A stretch of 22,016 bases of DNA from Candidatus Zixiibacteriota bacterium. GTDB taxonomy: Bacteria; RBG-13-66-14; B26-G2; WVWN01. Shown piece after piece: positions 8,201 through 16,179 of the stretch. The DNA lies in NCBI GenBank assembly GCA_030613505.1, contig JAUWLW010000043.1, forward strand, positions 1 to 22,016, given 5' to 3'. The first letter of the stretch is position 1. Every line of letters begins with the position of its first letter. Under the pieces are notes generated by a model. The model had not been told where the DNA came from, searched no databases, and saw only the letters and a program-made list of their open reading frames with translations. Made by a program: the position numbers and the translations under genes.

Positions 8201-8560
8201 ATCCACCGCGGCCTCCACCGGCAGCTCCCGCAACAACGAGGCCGCGAAGGAGTGAATGGTAGAAATCTGCGCCTGGTCGAAACGCTCCAGCGCGTGTTCC
8301 GCCTGCTCGTCGCCGGGGTGGGCCGCGGCCCAATCCTCGAGCGCCGCCCGGAGCCGTGCCGATAGCTCCGCCGCGGCCTTCTCGGTGAACGTTATCGCGA
8401 CGAGACGGGACGGCTCGTAACCGGGAGTCAGCAGCGCCGCGAGCGCCCGGTCGCACAGCAGCCGCGTCTTGCCGGTGCCGGCGCTGGCCTCGACGAAGAA
8501 GGTCCGGCCCAAATCCACGACCGCGTCCCGCGCCTCGCTGTCCGACAGTTCCTGCGTCAT
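5258..8560 (-). CDS. addA: AddA-type helicase-nuclease (UvrD/Rep superfamily)
   Basis: 1100 residues with the complete SF1A motif set: Walker A ASAGTGKT (25-32), AITFTEKAA (55-63), TIHSFAASLLR (101-111), Walker B VDEFQDTD (351-358), VGDPKQSISRFRRAD (391-405), MTVHGAKGLEF (726-736) and YVAATRARD (803-811). The C-terminal ~190 residues are a RecB-family PD-(D/E)XK nuclease with His925 (GSALHAVME), Asp1002 (GKADLVYE) and Asp1015-x-Lys1017 (VVDYKTD), then a GDQMAVYAAAL helix. With AddB it would unwind and trim double-strand ends so that RecA can load. It starts 9 nt after addB in the same direction. Length and motif order fit AddA (about 1150-1240 in other bacteria). Confidence 0.9.
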   Translation of the reverse strand: MTQELSDSEARDAVVDLGRTFFVEASAGTGKTRLLCDRALAALLTPGYEPSRLVAITFTEKAAAELSARLRAALEDWAAAHPGDEQAEHALERFDQAQISTIHSFAASLLRELPVEAAVDPAFQVLDAVGATLLFEQVWEEWLQAEAERAEGAAPWASAWAHFGSPRLELLERVVAAASAERDVVDVEGYDIPAVDPGEVREAVRAARARFDEVRDRCLDRGDACYRTFASLDDLAQALEAGDLERACSLSIKAGGAKKNWRPGETKDELNEKWLRPVAEALARVCDGRQRAMLPPLVSWLAGAARAFDGRKEELGGLDFHDLLLRAVRLLRRKENGAREYFQRRYRHVLVDEFQDTDPLQVELIFFLAEEGAVATDWRDVALVPGKLFVVGDPKQSISRFRRADVEIYEAACDVVTREGGEVLRLTDNFRAAPELVSFVNDAFGGVFGEGDPPYQPAYGALAPSPLTRERQRDAPAARFLEGPDGAFEAEEEAAEAVAAFVRRAVDAGEFEVYDKEAGVRRPLAYRDVALLFRARTNVPTWEEALEAWGVPFYTLGGRTFYVRPEVKAMAAAARALDNPADEPALVATLTSPLFSFNADELLRFKLAGGVFDYRVDPPRAGPRRFADALGLLKRLHEGRAERSPAATLARLAEYTGLLTKAALWGDGPRAVANVRKVLASARKFVQTGGVGLRAFARWLGEMAGREEAEHESPALEPGDDFVRIMTVHGAKGLEFNAVVFVDWARDAGKGRGETAFVDRRTGLLHVRAGSRSEGTQLLTPGYEDAAAREGRFGEAEERRLDYVAATRARDLLVLPRMAEAGENSLAETLAEAEAARSVGVVRVDPAEERRRVRRPRPEEPAAPELGPGCEGWKKSLAEELDRASVPVAVIAATALARVEEEVPAEFEEAPASRPDALKLGSALHAVMEEVDLATGAALEEIAAAACAREGLGDEDAAAVAAWARDCLATAPVREAAAAPAYYREMPFAVTVGDAVVTGKADLVYETAEGLVVVDYKTDEAGGAERAEGKYGDQMAVYAAALARVTACAVARAYLVFPRAPAGERVVEPGPAAALLSRGEELLGEAPRLARDALSAGGAV

Positions 8561-8569
8561 AGGGTACGC

Positions 8570-11500
8570 CTATTTAATTTCCCTCAACTCGGCGAGCCGC
8601 GCCGCCCGGGGCGAAGTCCACTTCTCGACACTCAGGTAGCCCGGGCCCGCGTCGCACACGGTTCGGAATTCGCAATAACGACACGCGCCGCCGGCACGGC
8701 TCGAGCCGTCCCGCCCAGCGACGAATACGCCGTCGTACGCCAAACCCAGCAAACCCGCTACCAGGCGGCGGACCGTCGCCGCGTCCGGGGGCCGTTTTTC
8801 CGAAACGACGAATTTATACTTCTTACCGTCCTCAAGGGGAAAGCAGTACCCGGCCGCCGACGACGCCGTGTCGGCGCCGAAGAGCTTCTCGTAGGCCATC
8901 AAGTACAGCGGCGGCTGCAGCTGGCGGCCGCCGTCGACGCTCTCCACGAAGCGGCCGCGCCGGCCCGTCTTGTAATCCAACACCCGGACGCCGTCGCCGC
9001 GGAGGTCGACGCGGTCGATGCGGCCGTGGATCTCCGCCGCCGCCGGCCCGGCTTCGCCCTCGGCGGCTTCCTCCCGCAAGTCCAGCAGGAGAGGGCTTTC
9101 GGTGGACGCCGCGTCGTCGCTCGCCGCGGGGCGCCGGCCGAAACGCAATTCGAAGTGGGCCGGCTCCCAGCCGTCCCCGGCCGCCGCGTCCTCGCGTACG
9201 TAGGCGGCGAGCTTGCGCGAGAGCAGACGGCGCTCCATCTCAAAGACGAAAGGTAGCGGCAACTCCCCCTCCGCTTCCAGCGCCGCCAACGCCCCTTCCG
9301 TCAAGCGCGCCACCTCGGCCGAAAGTTCGGCGCCGGCGAGCGCGGATGGGACGCCCTCGGCGTAAAGCTCGCGCAGGACGTCGTGGACCACTTTTCCTCG
9401 AGCGGCGGGCGACAGCGCGAGCGCCTCCTCCGGTTCCTCCCACGCCCTCAGCCCCAGGATTCTCCCGAAGAAATATTTCCGGGGGCAGGCGGCCAGCGCC
9501 TCCAAATCGGACGCGCCCACCGGCACCGCGCCCCGGCCGTAGCGCTTCGCCAGGAAGCCCTTTCCCTCTTCGGAGGATATCAAGCCGTCGAAGGGCGTCA
9601 GGTCCGGCGCCCGGGGGGAGGCGGCCGCGTCCCGGGCCGCGGCCCACCGGTCGCTCGCGGCCGCCAGGTACGCCGCCACCGGCGCCTCGCCCAGCTCGCG
9701 GGCGCGGCCCGCCCAATACTCGCCCTCGTCGACGGCGTCTTCCGCCGAGGGCGCCTCCGACGCCCCCACCCGCCGGAACCACGGGTACGCCGACGCCGCG
9801 CGGTCGAAGCCCTCGGCGCCGAACGTCGCCCCCGCCATCGCCCCGGCGAACTTCAAAACGTAATGGGAGGGAAAGCGCTCCCGCCCCTCGCCGTCCAGGC
9901 GGTGGTACGAGACGCGGAGGAATTCCCCGGCGGCGCCGAGCGCGAGGTGGAATATCAACGGCTCCTCCGCCAACCGCTCGCCGCGGAGGTTGAAGCGCCA
10001 CCGCCCCCGGGCGAGCTCGTTGAACGCCGCCCGTTCGGCGTCCAACATCACCGGGTCCTGCGACGGGCGGAAGGGGTACGCCCCCTCGACCGCGGCCGGT
10101 ACGAAGACGGCCCGGAAAGCGAGGCCGCGCGCCTGGTCCGTTTTTATTAAATTGATGCCGTCGCGCTCGAAGCGACCCGCGGGCACGGTCGCTTCGGCCA
10201 GGCGGTGCGCGAAGGTCTCGACGAAGGTTTTCAGCGGGACCGGCGCCGCAACGAGGTCGTCGTATGCGGCCATGCCGCGGGCGAGGCCGAGGGCCTGTTC
10301 ACGTTCTCGGGACGGCTCAAAATACTCGGTTACGACATCGGCGAGGCCGTCCGCGAAATCGCGCCACGAGCCCTCGCCCGGGAAACGTTCCAAATCCGTG
10401 AAAAGTTTTTCCGTAAAGCACTTCAAAGCCTTAACATCTGCGGCGTCGTGCCTTCTCTTCTCCGCCGGCATTCGTTCGCACGCCGCGGCGTAGCGCGCCA
10501 GCCGCTCGGCCCACTCCGCGCGGCCGTAGACGACGCCGGCGGCCGCGGATATGTCGTCCCACAGCGCCGGCTCGAGCTGAGCGCCCTCGCCCGCCGCTTC
10601 CGACTTGAGGGGCGCCGTCTCCACGAAATCGACCACCTCGCGTCGGCCGAAGGGGTGGGCGGACGTTTGCGCGTGCCACGCCAGCTCGAGCAGCCGCCGC
10701 GCTCCCTCGCCGGCACGCGTGACAGTCAGGGGCCGGCCGCCGTAAACGTAATACTTGCCCCGGCCGTCGTCGCCGGCGAGGACGCGGTCGAAGACTTCCG
10801 TCAATACGGCCAGCGTCTCGTCGCCGCGGTAGAGGACCGCCATCTCCGCCAGCCGCACGCCGTGCTCGCGGCTGAGCCGCAGCGCCTCACGCGCGACCTC
10901 GCGCGCCTCCGCCTCCGCGTCCGGGGCCGAGATTATTTTCACGCCCTCCGCCGAGGCCGGCCCGTCGCGGCCGCCGAACCAGTATCGGGCCGCCTCGACG
11001 CCGGCCGCCGCCTCGCCCGCCGCGGCGACGTCCGCCCGGAACCCCAAACCGTCGAGCCAGTCCCGGGTGGCGCGCGCGAAGCGGAACTCGCGCCCCTCGC
11101 CGTACGGTACGTACAGCGTCAAACGAACGTCCCGACTCAAGGCTTCGAGCAAGCGACGTTGCAGCTCGTTAAAATCGTAAAAGCCGAATACGAACAGCTC
11201 CTCGGCGCCGAAGGTTCCGGCGAAGGCCGCGGCTCGAGCCGCCGCCGCCGAAAAGACGTCGTACTCGTCCCGGTAAACCCGCCGCCCTTTCGCCAGCTCT
11301 CCCCGGTACCGGTCGAAGAGTTCGCCGAACAATATTAGCCTGTCGCCGAGGTTGAGGTCGGCGTGCCAACGGCCCAGGCCGGCCTGGCGGGCGTCTTCGG
11401 CCGCGGCCGCGAGCGTCTCCGCGAACCCGGCCTTGTCCTTCACCGGCCCGAAGAACGACTCGACGGGCAGGCCGGCCGCGAGAGAGCCGAACACTACTTG

Positions 11501-11770
11501 CTCGCCGCCGGCGGGCACGTCGTCCCCCGGGCCGGCCAGCCGCCGGGCGAGGTCGACGAACGTCAGAAAGCGGACGTTGGCGTGGCCGCCCGCCTCGCGA
11601 GCCAGGCGACGGGAGAGCTGGAGGGCTACGAGGTTGGAGCGCACCAGGACGACGACCGGCGCCAGCGGCCGCCCCTCCCGGGCGACACGGACGTCGCCGA
11701 GCAACCGAGCCGACAAGGCCGCCTCGGCCGTCGAAAGGTGGAGCGCGTGCTTTGAAGCTTCGGCCGACAT
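8570..11770 (-). CDS. addB: AddB-type nuclease/inactive helicase with Fe-S cluster
   Basis: 1066 residues. The C-terminal nuclease shows His796 (GKVVHDVLRELY), Asp919 (HGRIDRVD), Asp932-x-Lys934 (LDYKTG) and QLQPPLYLMAY. Four cysteines in the AddB arrangement bracket it: Cys762 (ACPRKYFFGRILGL), then Cys1030, Cys1033 and Cys1039 (CRYCEFRTVC), as expected for a 4Fe-4S cluster. The N-terminal half has the UvrD-like layout (VVVLVRSNLVALQLSRRL, later AVLYRGDE) but I find no GxxGxGKT loop, so ATP binding is probably lost, as in proteobacterial AddB. The ATG at 11770 lacks a clear ribosome site. It is divergent from the DUF3108 gene across 136 nt, in which I found no convincing addB promoter. Confidence 0.88.
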   Translation of the reverse strand: MSAEASKHALHLSTAEAALSARLLGDVRVAREGRPLAPVVVLVRSNLVALQLSRRLAREAGGHANVRFLTFVDLARRLAGPGDDVPAGGEQVVFGSLAAGLPVESFFGPVKDKAGFAETLAAAAEDARQAGLGRWHADLNLGDRLILFGELFDRYRGELAKGRRVYRDEYDVFSAAAARAAAFAGTFGAEELFVFGFYDFNELQRRLLEALSRDVRLTLYVPYGEGREFRFARATRDWLDGLGFRADVAAAGEAAAGVEAARYWFGGRDGPASAEGVKIISAPDAEAEAREVAREALRLSREHGVRLAEMAVLYRGDETLAVLTEVFDRVLAGDDGRGKYYVYGGRPLTVTRAGEGARRLLELAWHAQTSAHPFGRREVVDFVETAPLKSEAAGEGAQLEPALWDDISAAAGVVYGRAEWAERLARYAAACERMPAEKRRHDAADVKALKCFTEKLFTDLERFPGEGSWRDFADGLADVVTEYFEPSREREQALGLARGMAAYDDLVAAPVPLKTFVETFAHRLAEATVPAGRFERDGINLIKTDQARGLAFRAVFVPAAVEGAYPFRPSQDPVMLDAERAAFNELARGRWRFNLRGERLAEEPLIFHLALGAAGEFLRVSYHRLDGEGRERFPSHYVLKFAGAMAGATFGAEGFDRAASAYPWFRRVGASEAPSAEDAVDEGEYWAGRARELGEAPVAAYLAAASDRWAAARDAAASPRAPDLTPFDGLISSEEGKGFLAKRYGRGAVPVGASDLEALAACPRKYFFGRILGLRAWEEPEEALALSPAARGKVVHDVLRELYAEGVPSALAGAELSAEVARLTEGALAALEAEGELPLPFVFEMERRLLSRKLAAYVREDAAAGDGWEPAHFELRFGRRPAASDDAASTESPLLLDLREEAAEGEAGPAAAEIHGRIDRVDLRGDGVRVLDYKTGRRGRFVESVDGGRQLQPPLYLMAYEKLFGADTASSAAGYCFPLEDGKKYKFVVSEKRPPDAATVRRLVAGLLGLAYDGVFVAGRDGSSRAGGACRYCEFRTVCDAGPGYLSVEKWTSPRAARLAELREIK

Positions 11771-11850
11771 ATCTACGGATAAATTACTATAATTCAGATA
11801 AATAACAAACCGAAATCAAGCCCCGGCCCCTCCCCGTCGCCAGAATATAA

Positions 11851-11879
11851 TTGACACCCATTTGCAAATCTGGTAAATT
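11851..11879 (+). promoter_or_regulatory. Promoter of the rightward DUF3108-pyrF gene run
   Basis: Consensus -35 TTGACA (11851-11856), 17 nt, TAAATT (11874-11879) preceded by TG at 11871-11872. Transcription should start near 11886. The ribosome site AGGAGG at 11895-11900, 6 nt before the ATG at 11907, is the best in the window. Confidence 0.7.
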
Positions 11880-11906
11880 TTAACGACGCATAACAGGAGG
11901 ACCGTA

Positions 11907-12635
11907 ATGCCAAAGAGAGCCTCGATACTTATCCTAGTCGCTTTCGTCGCCGGCGGCGTATGTCACGGAGCGCCCTTCAAGGCCGGCGAGAAGTTGATTT
12001 TCTCGGTATCCTGGTCCGACATCGTCAAAGCGGGCACGGCCACGCTGTCGGTCCCGGGAGTCAAAGTCTTCAACGGCCGCAAGGTCTACCACATTATATC
12101 CACGGCCTCCTCCGGGCCCCAGGTCTCGGCCTTCTTCTACACCCGCGACCGCATCGACGTTTACCTCGACGCCGTAGATTACACTATCTGGAAATCGGAG
12201 AAACATCTGGTCGAAGGGACGTACAAGAACGACGAGGTGATATACTTCAACCCGGCCAAACGCACCGCCACGCGCGGCGTCATTACCATGCGCACCCTCC
12301 CCGAGCCCCGCGACGCGCTGGGCGGCTTCTACTACGTCCGCTCTCTCGACCTTCCGGTCGGCAGCCGGGTCACGTTGAACTACGCCGACGGTAAAATCGC
12401 CAAGCCCATCGTCATCAAAGTTCTACGCAAGGAACAGGTCACGGTCCCGGCCGGGACCTTCGATACCATCGTCATCGAGCCGGTGCTCGATGAGACGGAG
12501 GGCGTCTTCAAGCAGGAAGGTCGCATCTGGATCTGGGTGACGGACGACGATAAGAAGATGCCGGTCTTCTTGAAGTCGAAGATCGCCATCGGCAATATCG
12601 AGGTCAAACTCGAGTCGTACACGTTAGGGTCGTAA
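11907..12635 (+). CDS. Secreted DUF3108-family protein
   Basis: 242 residues with a signal peptide (MPKRASILILVAFVAGGVCHG, cut near residue 21). The mature part starts with the DUF3108 hallmark FKAGEKLIFSVSWSDIVKAGTA and continues with GRKVYHI, STASSGPQVSAFF, RDRIDVYLD, and a late VTVPAGTFDTIVIEP followed by GRIWIWVTDDDKKMPVFLKSKI. These repeated beta-strand motifs are typical of the family, which is periplasmic or outer-membrane facing and of unknown biochemical function. A strong promoter and an ideal AGGAGG six bases before the ATG suggest good expression. It heads a run of same-strand genes ending in DUF2085. Confidence 0.85.
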   Translation: MPKRASILILVAFVAGGVCHGAPFKAGEKLIFSVSWSDIVKAGTATLSVPGVKVFNGRKVYHIISTASSGPQVSAFFYTRDRIDVYLDAVDYTIWKSEKHLVEGTYKNDEVIYFNPAKRTATRGVITMRTLPEPRDALGGFYYVRSLDLPVGSRVTLNYADGKIAKPIVIKVLRKEQVTVPAGTFDTIVIEPVLDETEGVFKQEGRIWIWVTDDDKKMPVFLKSKIAIGNIEVKLESYTLGS

Positions 12636-12649
12636 GCTCACATCGCGAT

Positions 12650-13594
12650 ATGGCCGCGGACGAATCAGATTTTTCCAAAGTAAAAACCTACCCGTTCGCG
12701 GAGCGACGGAACCTCGTGCGGGTAGAAGATTTTCGAAGGCCGCCGGAAGACCCGGCGGCCATCGCTCCTTTGCTCGCGTCGCTCCCCGACGTACTGGGGG
12801 CGCGGGCCCTGCTCGCGCTGGCGCGGGCGACGGTGGGCGCGCGGCGCTCGAGCCGGGGCGTGATATTCGCGTTGGGGGGACACGTCGCCAAGACCGGCGC
12901 CGGCCTGCACCTCATTCCCCTCCTGCGGGAAGCTTTCGTAACCCACCTCGCCGTCAACGGCGCCTTCCTGATCCACGACTACGAGCTGGGACGCTTCGGC
13001 GCTACGTCGGAGGACGTGGCCGCCAACCTGCCGGAGGGCCGCTTCGGCCTGGCCGAGGAGACGGGCGCGGAGCTGAACGGCCTCGTGGCCGAGGCGGCCG
13101 AACGGGGCGAGCCGCCGGCGCTCCTGGCGGGCCGGGCCGTCGCCGAACGCGGCGAGCACGCCGACGCGAGCGTACTGGCCGCGGCCGCGGCGGCGGGCGT
13201 ACCCGTCACCCTTCACGTCGCGCTGGGCGCGGACGTCGTCCACCAACACCCGGCGGCGGACGGCGGGGCGTGGGGCGAGACGGGCCTGGCCGACTTCCGG
13301 CGGCTGGCGTCGGCGTTAAAATCGCTCGACGGCGGCGGCGTCTTCGTCAACGTGGGCTCGGCGGTGCTCTTGCCGGAAGTCTTCGTCAAGGCGCTCAACC
13401 TGGTCCGGAACGTCGAGCCGCCGGTGGAAAATTTCACCACGGCCAACCTGGATATGATACAACACTACCGGCCGCGGCAAAACGTACTGGCTCGGCCCAC
13501 CGCCGGCAGCGGCGAGGCGTTTGCCATAACGGGGCACCACGAGATAATGGTGCCGCTTCTCTCGGCCGCGGTGCGGGCGTTCGCCCGGGAGTAA
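12650..13594 (+). CDS. Conserved protein of unknown function, possibly deoxyhypusine-synthase-like fold
   Basis: 314 residues, soluble, no signal peptide. It reads as a compact alpha/beta enzyme. Conserved-looking blocks are KVKTYPFAERRNLV near the start, VIFALGGHVAKTGAGLHLIPLL (71-92), HLAVNGAFLIHDYELGRFG followed by TSEDVAA, FGLAEETG, VTLHVALGADVVHQHPAADGGAWGE, FVNVGSAVLLPEVFVKAL, ENFTTANLDMIQHYRP and ITGHHEIMVPLL. I remember proteins with these blocks in other bacteria as uncharacterised. The glycine-rich strand-loop pieces suggest an NAD-binding Rossmann-like fold, with deoxyhypusine synthase as a possible distant relative, but I cannot show that. The many His and Asp residues could bind metal or substrate. 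It lies 14 nt after the DUF3108 gene. Confidence 0.7.
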   Translation: MAADESDFSKVKTYPFAERRNLVRVEDFRRPPEDPAAIAPLLASLPDVLGARALLALARATVGARRSSRGVIFALGGHVAKTGAGLHLIPLLREAFVTHLAVNGAFLIHDYELGRFGATSEDVAANLPEGRFGLAEETGAELNGLVAEAAERGEPPALLAGRAVAERGEHADASVLAAAAAAGVPVTLHVALGADVVHQHPAADGGAWGETGLADFRRLASALKSLDGGGVFVNVGSAVLLPEVFVKALNLVRNVEPPVENFTTANLDMIQHYRPRQNVLARPTAGSGEAFAITGHHEIMVPLLSAAVRAFARE

Positions 13595-13637
13595 GGACAG
13601 AAAGGCCGCCGACGCGGAAATATTAAAAACAAGCTCA

Positions 13638-14564
13638 ATGCTGCACGTCTTCATAACGAAGGACCACTTCCCAAGGTGCCACGAGGCGGCGCTCTACGGC
13701 GTGCGGCCGTCGTCGGTGAATCAACTCGCCCAGGTAAGCGACGGCGACACGGCTTACCTCTACCAGCGGGTGGCGGGGGCGCTGTACGGCCCGTACGCCT
13801 GCCGGGGGCCGGTGCGGTACCTGGGGCCGACGGTGCCGGCGCCGGTATGGGAGGCCGCGGCGCCCGGGTCGAAGCGGGAGAAATTCCGGTTCGTGGTGCG
13901 GCTCGAGGCCGGCCCGGAAGTAAGCCGCATATCGGTATCGCAGCTCTACGAACTGGCCGGGGCGTCGGGGGTCGAGCTCGTACCGGCGGACTTCATCAAA
14001 CGCAGCGTCTACACCTTCCTGCCGGCCGACGGCGCGCGCGTGGCGGAGGCGCTGCTCGCGGCGCCGCGCCAACTGGCGATGCCGTTTTTGCCGCGGCCGC
14101 GCCCCTACCCGCTCGAGCGGTGCGTACCGGTGTGCGGCGACGGCCTGAAACATATATTGCAATACGAACGGCTCGGCGAGTCGCTGCTGGAGTTCGTACT
14201 CGCTCGGGAGGAGACGTCGCTCGCGCGCGACCTGGCCGCCCGGCCGGCGTTCAACCAACTCCGCATCGACGACCGCGGCAACCGCATCGACCTGGTTTAC
14301 GCCTCGCCGGCGGCGCTGTACGTAATCGAACTCAAACGCGGCCGGCGGGACGCCGAGGCTCGGCGCGACATCCTGCGCTACGAGATATGGGCGCGCGGCC
14401 GGCGCGAGGGGCTGGCCCGGGGGTTGGGCCTCAGCTCACCGCGCCCCACCGTAACGCCGGTGCTGGTAGCGGACGGCGGCCCGGCGCGCCCCGCCGAGTG
14501 CCGCATATACGATTGGCAACTGGAAGACGAACCGACGCGCCTTTCGTTCACGCGCGTTCAATAG
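13638..14564 (+). CDS. EVE/DCD-like domain fused to a NucS-like PD-(D/E)XK nuclease
   Basis: 308 residues in two parts. Residues 1-92 have the EVE/DCD (PUA-like) pattern: VFITKDHFPRCHEAALYGV, then a VSDGDTAYLYQ turn, GALYGPYACRGP and the closing strand FRFVVRLE. Such domains often bind modified bases in nucleic acids. Residues ~160-308 look like the NucS (DUF91) nuclease: ERLGESLLEFVL (177-188), then Asp218 (NRIDLVYAS) and Glu231-x-Lys233 (YVIELKRGR) for the PD-(D/E)XK centre, followed by a DILRYEIWAR helix. A plausible role is cleavage of modified or mismatched nucleic acid; the target is unknown. It is 18 nt before gmhA, in a housekeeping run, so a repair role is as likely as defence. Confidence 0.7.
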   Translation: MLHVFITKDHFPRCHEAALYGVRPSSVNQLAQVSDGDTAYLYQRVAGALYGPYACRGPVRYLGPTVPAPVWEAAAPGSKREKFRFVVRLEAGPEVSRISVSQLYELAGASGVELVPADFIKRSVYTFLPADGARVAEALLAAPRQLAMPFLPRPRPYPLERCVPVCGDGLKHILQYERLGESLLEFVLAREETSLARDLAARPAFNQLRIDDRGNRIDLVYASPAALYVIELKRGRRDAEARRDILRYEIWARGRREGLARGLGLSSPRPTVTPVLVADGGPARPAECRIYDWQLEDEPTRLSFTRVQ

Positions 14565-14582
14565 AACGGGCGATGATACCTT

Positions 14583-15167
14583 ATGACGTTAATCGAAAAG
14601 GTCCACGAGCAGTTCCGCGAGGCCGCCGACCTCGCCACCCGCTCGCTGCCCGTCGTAGATAAATACCTGGTAAAACTCGCCGAGGAGACGGCCTCGCGGG
14701 TCGTGGTGGGCGGCAAGGTCCTCTTGATGGGCAACGGCGGCTCGGCCGCGGACGCGCAGCACATCGCCGGCGAGTTCGTCGTAAAATTGAATTACGAGCG
14801 CGCGGCGCTGCCGGCCCTCGCGCTCACCACCGACCCCTCCGTCGTCACCGCCGCCGCCAACGACTTCGGGTACGCCGAGATCTTCGCGCGCCAGATACAG
14901 GCGCTGTGCAACGTAAACGACCTCGTCGTCGCGCTCTCCACCAGCGGAAACTCGCCCAACATCGTCCGGGCGCTGGAGACGGCGCGCGAACGCCGCATCT
15001 TCACAGCGGCCTTCCTGGGGGGCGACGGCGGCGAGGCGGCGCGCCACGCCGACGTCCAAATCATAATCCCCTCCAACAACCCGCAACGCGTCCAGGAACT
15101 GCACGCCATTATGGGCCACGTCTGGGTCGCGCTGGTGGAGGAGCTCGTCTTCAGTGGAGCGCGCTGA
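14583..15167 (+). CDS. gmhA: Sedoheptulose-7-phosphate isomerase
   Basis: 194 residues, against 192 in E. coli GmhA, with the SIS-fold pattern throughout. MGNGGSAADAQHIAGEFV (49-66) supplies His60 and Glu64, matching His61 and Glu65 of E. coli. LSTSGNSPNIVRAL (118-131) is the phosphate-binding loop, and RVQELHAIMGHVW (169-181) places His179 where E. coli has His180. It turns sedoheptulose 7-phosphate into D-glycero-D-manno-heptose 7-phosphate, the first step to ADP-heptose for LPS core. The next gene is the kinase for the second step. Confidence 0.94.
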   Translation: MTLIEKVHEQFREAADLATRSLPVVDKYLVKLAEETASRVVVGGKVLLMGNGGSAADAQHIAGEFVVKLNYERAALPALALTTDPSVVTAAANDFGYAEIFARQIQALCNVNDLVVALSTSGNSPNIVRALETARERRIFTAAFLGGDGGEAARHADVQIIIPSNNPQRVQELHAIMGHVWVALVEELVFSGAR

Positions 15168-15174
15168 TAACGTC

Positions 15175-16179
15175 ATGCCGGAACCGGCGGGACTCCTCGA
15201 GCTCCTTGACCGCGTCGCCTCCGTGCGCCTCCTCGTAATCGGCGACGCCATGCTCGACCACTACATCTTCGGCGACGCGGCGCGACTCTCGCCCGAGGCG
15301 CCGGTGCCGGTGGTCCGCGTGGAGCGCGACATTTTACGCCCCGGCGGCGCGGCCAACACCGCGGTCAACGTCCGGGCGCTGGGCGCGACCGCGGAACTGG
15401 CGGCCGTCGTGGGCGACGACGAGAACGGCCGGGAGCTGCGCCGCGCGCTGAAGGAAGGCGCGGTCGACGTCCGAGGGCTGGTCGTCGCCACCGGCCGCCC
15501 CACGACGTGGAAAGGCCGCGTAATCGCGCGGCAGCAGCAGCTCGTCCGGCTGGACCGCGAGGTCGACGGCGACATAACGGCCGAGCTGGAAGGCAAGCTA
15601 TTGGCGCATTTCGCCGACGCTCTCGAGCGCGCCCACGGCGTCATCCTCTCCGACTACGGCAAGGGAACGGTAACGGCGCGCGTCGCCGCGGAAGTCATAG
15701 CGCGAGTCCGCGACGCCGGCAAGGTGGTATGCGTCGACCCCAAGGAAAATCACTTCGGCCTATATAAAAACGTAACCTCCGTTACGCCCAACCATCACGA
15801 AGCCGCAGCCGCGGCCGGCATCCGCGAGCGCGACGACCCCGAGCTTCAGCGCACCGGCGCCGCGCTGCTGGAGATGCTCGGCGCCGACTCGGTACTCATA
15901 ACGTGGGGCGAGAGGGGCATGGTCCTGTTCGCCGCGGACGGCTCGACGGCCCACATCCCGACGCGGGCGCGCGAGGTTTTCGACGTAGCCGGCGCGGGCG
16001 ACACCGTGGCCGCGACCTTTGCCGCCGGGTTGGCGGCGGGAGGAAGCCACCTCGCCGCGGCCCAACTCGCCAACTTCGCCGCCTCCGTCGTCGTCGCCAA
16101 GGTGGGGACGGCCACCGCAACGCCGGCGGAGATTAAGTCGGCCGTAGAAGCGTACTACGAGACGACGCCCCGTGAATAA
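15175..16179 (+). CDS. rfaE1: D-glycero-beta-D-manno-heptose-7-phosphate kinase (RfaE domain I only)
   Basis: About 334 residues of PfkB/ribokinase fold. Key blocks are LLVIGDAMLDHYIFGDAARL near the N-terminus, LRPGGAANTAVNVRALGA, ILSDYGKGTVT, VCVDPKENHFGLY, a VTPNHHEAAAAAG segment, and the anion-hole signature DVAGAGDTVAATF with the catalytic Asp. It phosphorylates heptose 7-phosphate at C1. The nucleotidyltransferase domain of bifunctional HldE is absent, and neither it nor the GmhB phosphatase is in the window. ATG 15175 gives the usual short lead into the first strand; a GTG at 15154, overlapping gmhA, has a better ribosome site (GGAGGAG at 15137-15143) and would add seven residues. Confidence 0.9.
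   Translation: MPEPAGLLELLDRVASVRLLVIGDAMLDHYIFGDAARLSPEAPVPVVRVERDILRPGGAANTAVNVRALGATAELAAVVGDDENGRELRRALKEGAVDVRGLVVATGRPTTWKGRVIARQQQLVRLDREVDGDITAELEGKLLAHFADALERAHGVILSDYGKGTVTARVAAEVIARVRDAGKVVCVDPKENHFGLYKNVTSVTPNHHEAAAAAGIRERDDPELQRTGAALLEMLGADSVLITWGERGMVLFAADGSTAHIPTRAREVFDVAGAGDTVAATFAAGLAAGGSHLAAAQLANFAASVVVAKVGTATATPAEIKSAVEAYYETTPRE

Noticed and set aside
11771-11820. addB promoter in the divergent gap (TATAGT at 11791-11786)
   Set aside because: No -35 partner at 16-18 nt (candidate hexamers TTCGGT and TTTCGG are poor), so I do not call it.
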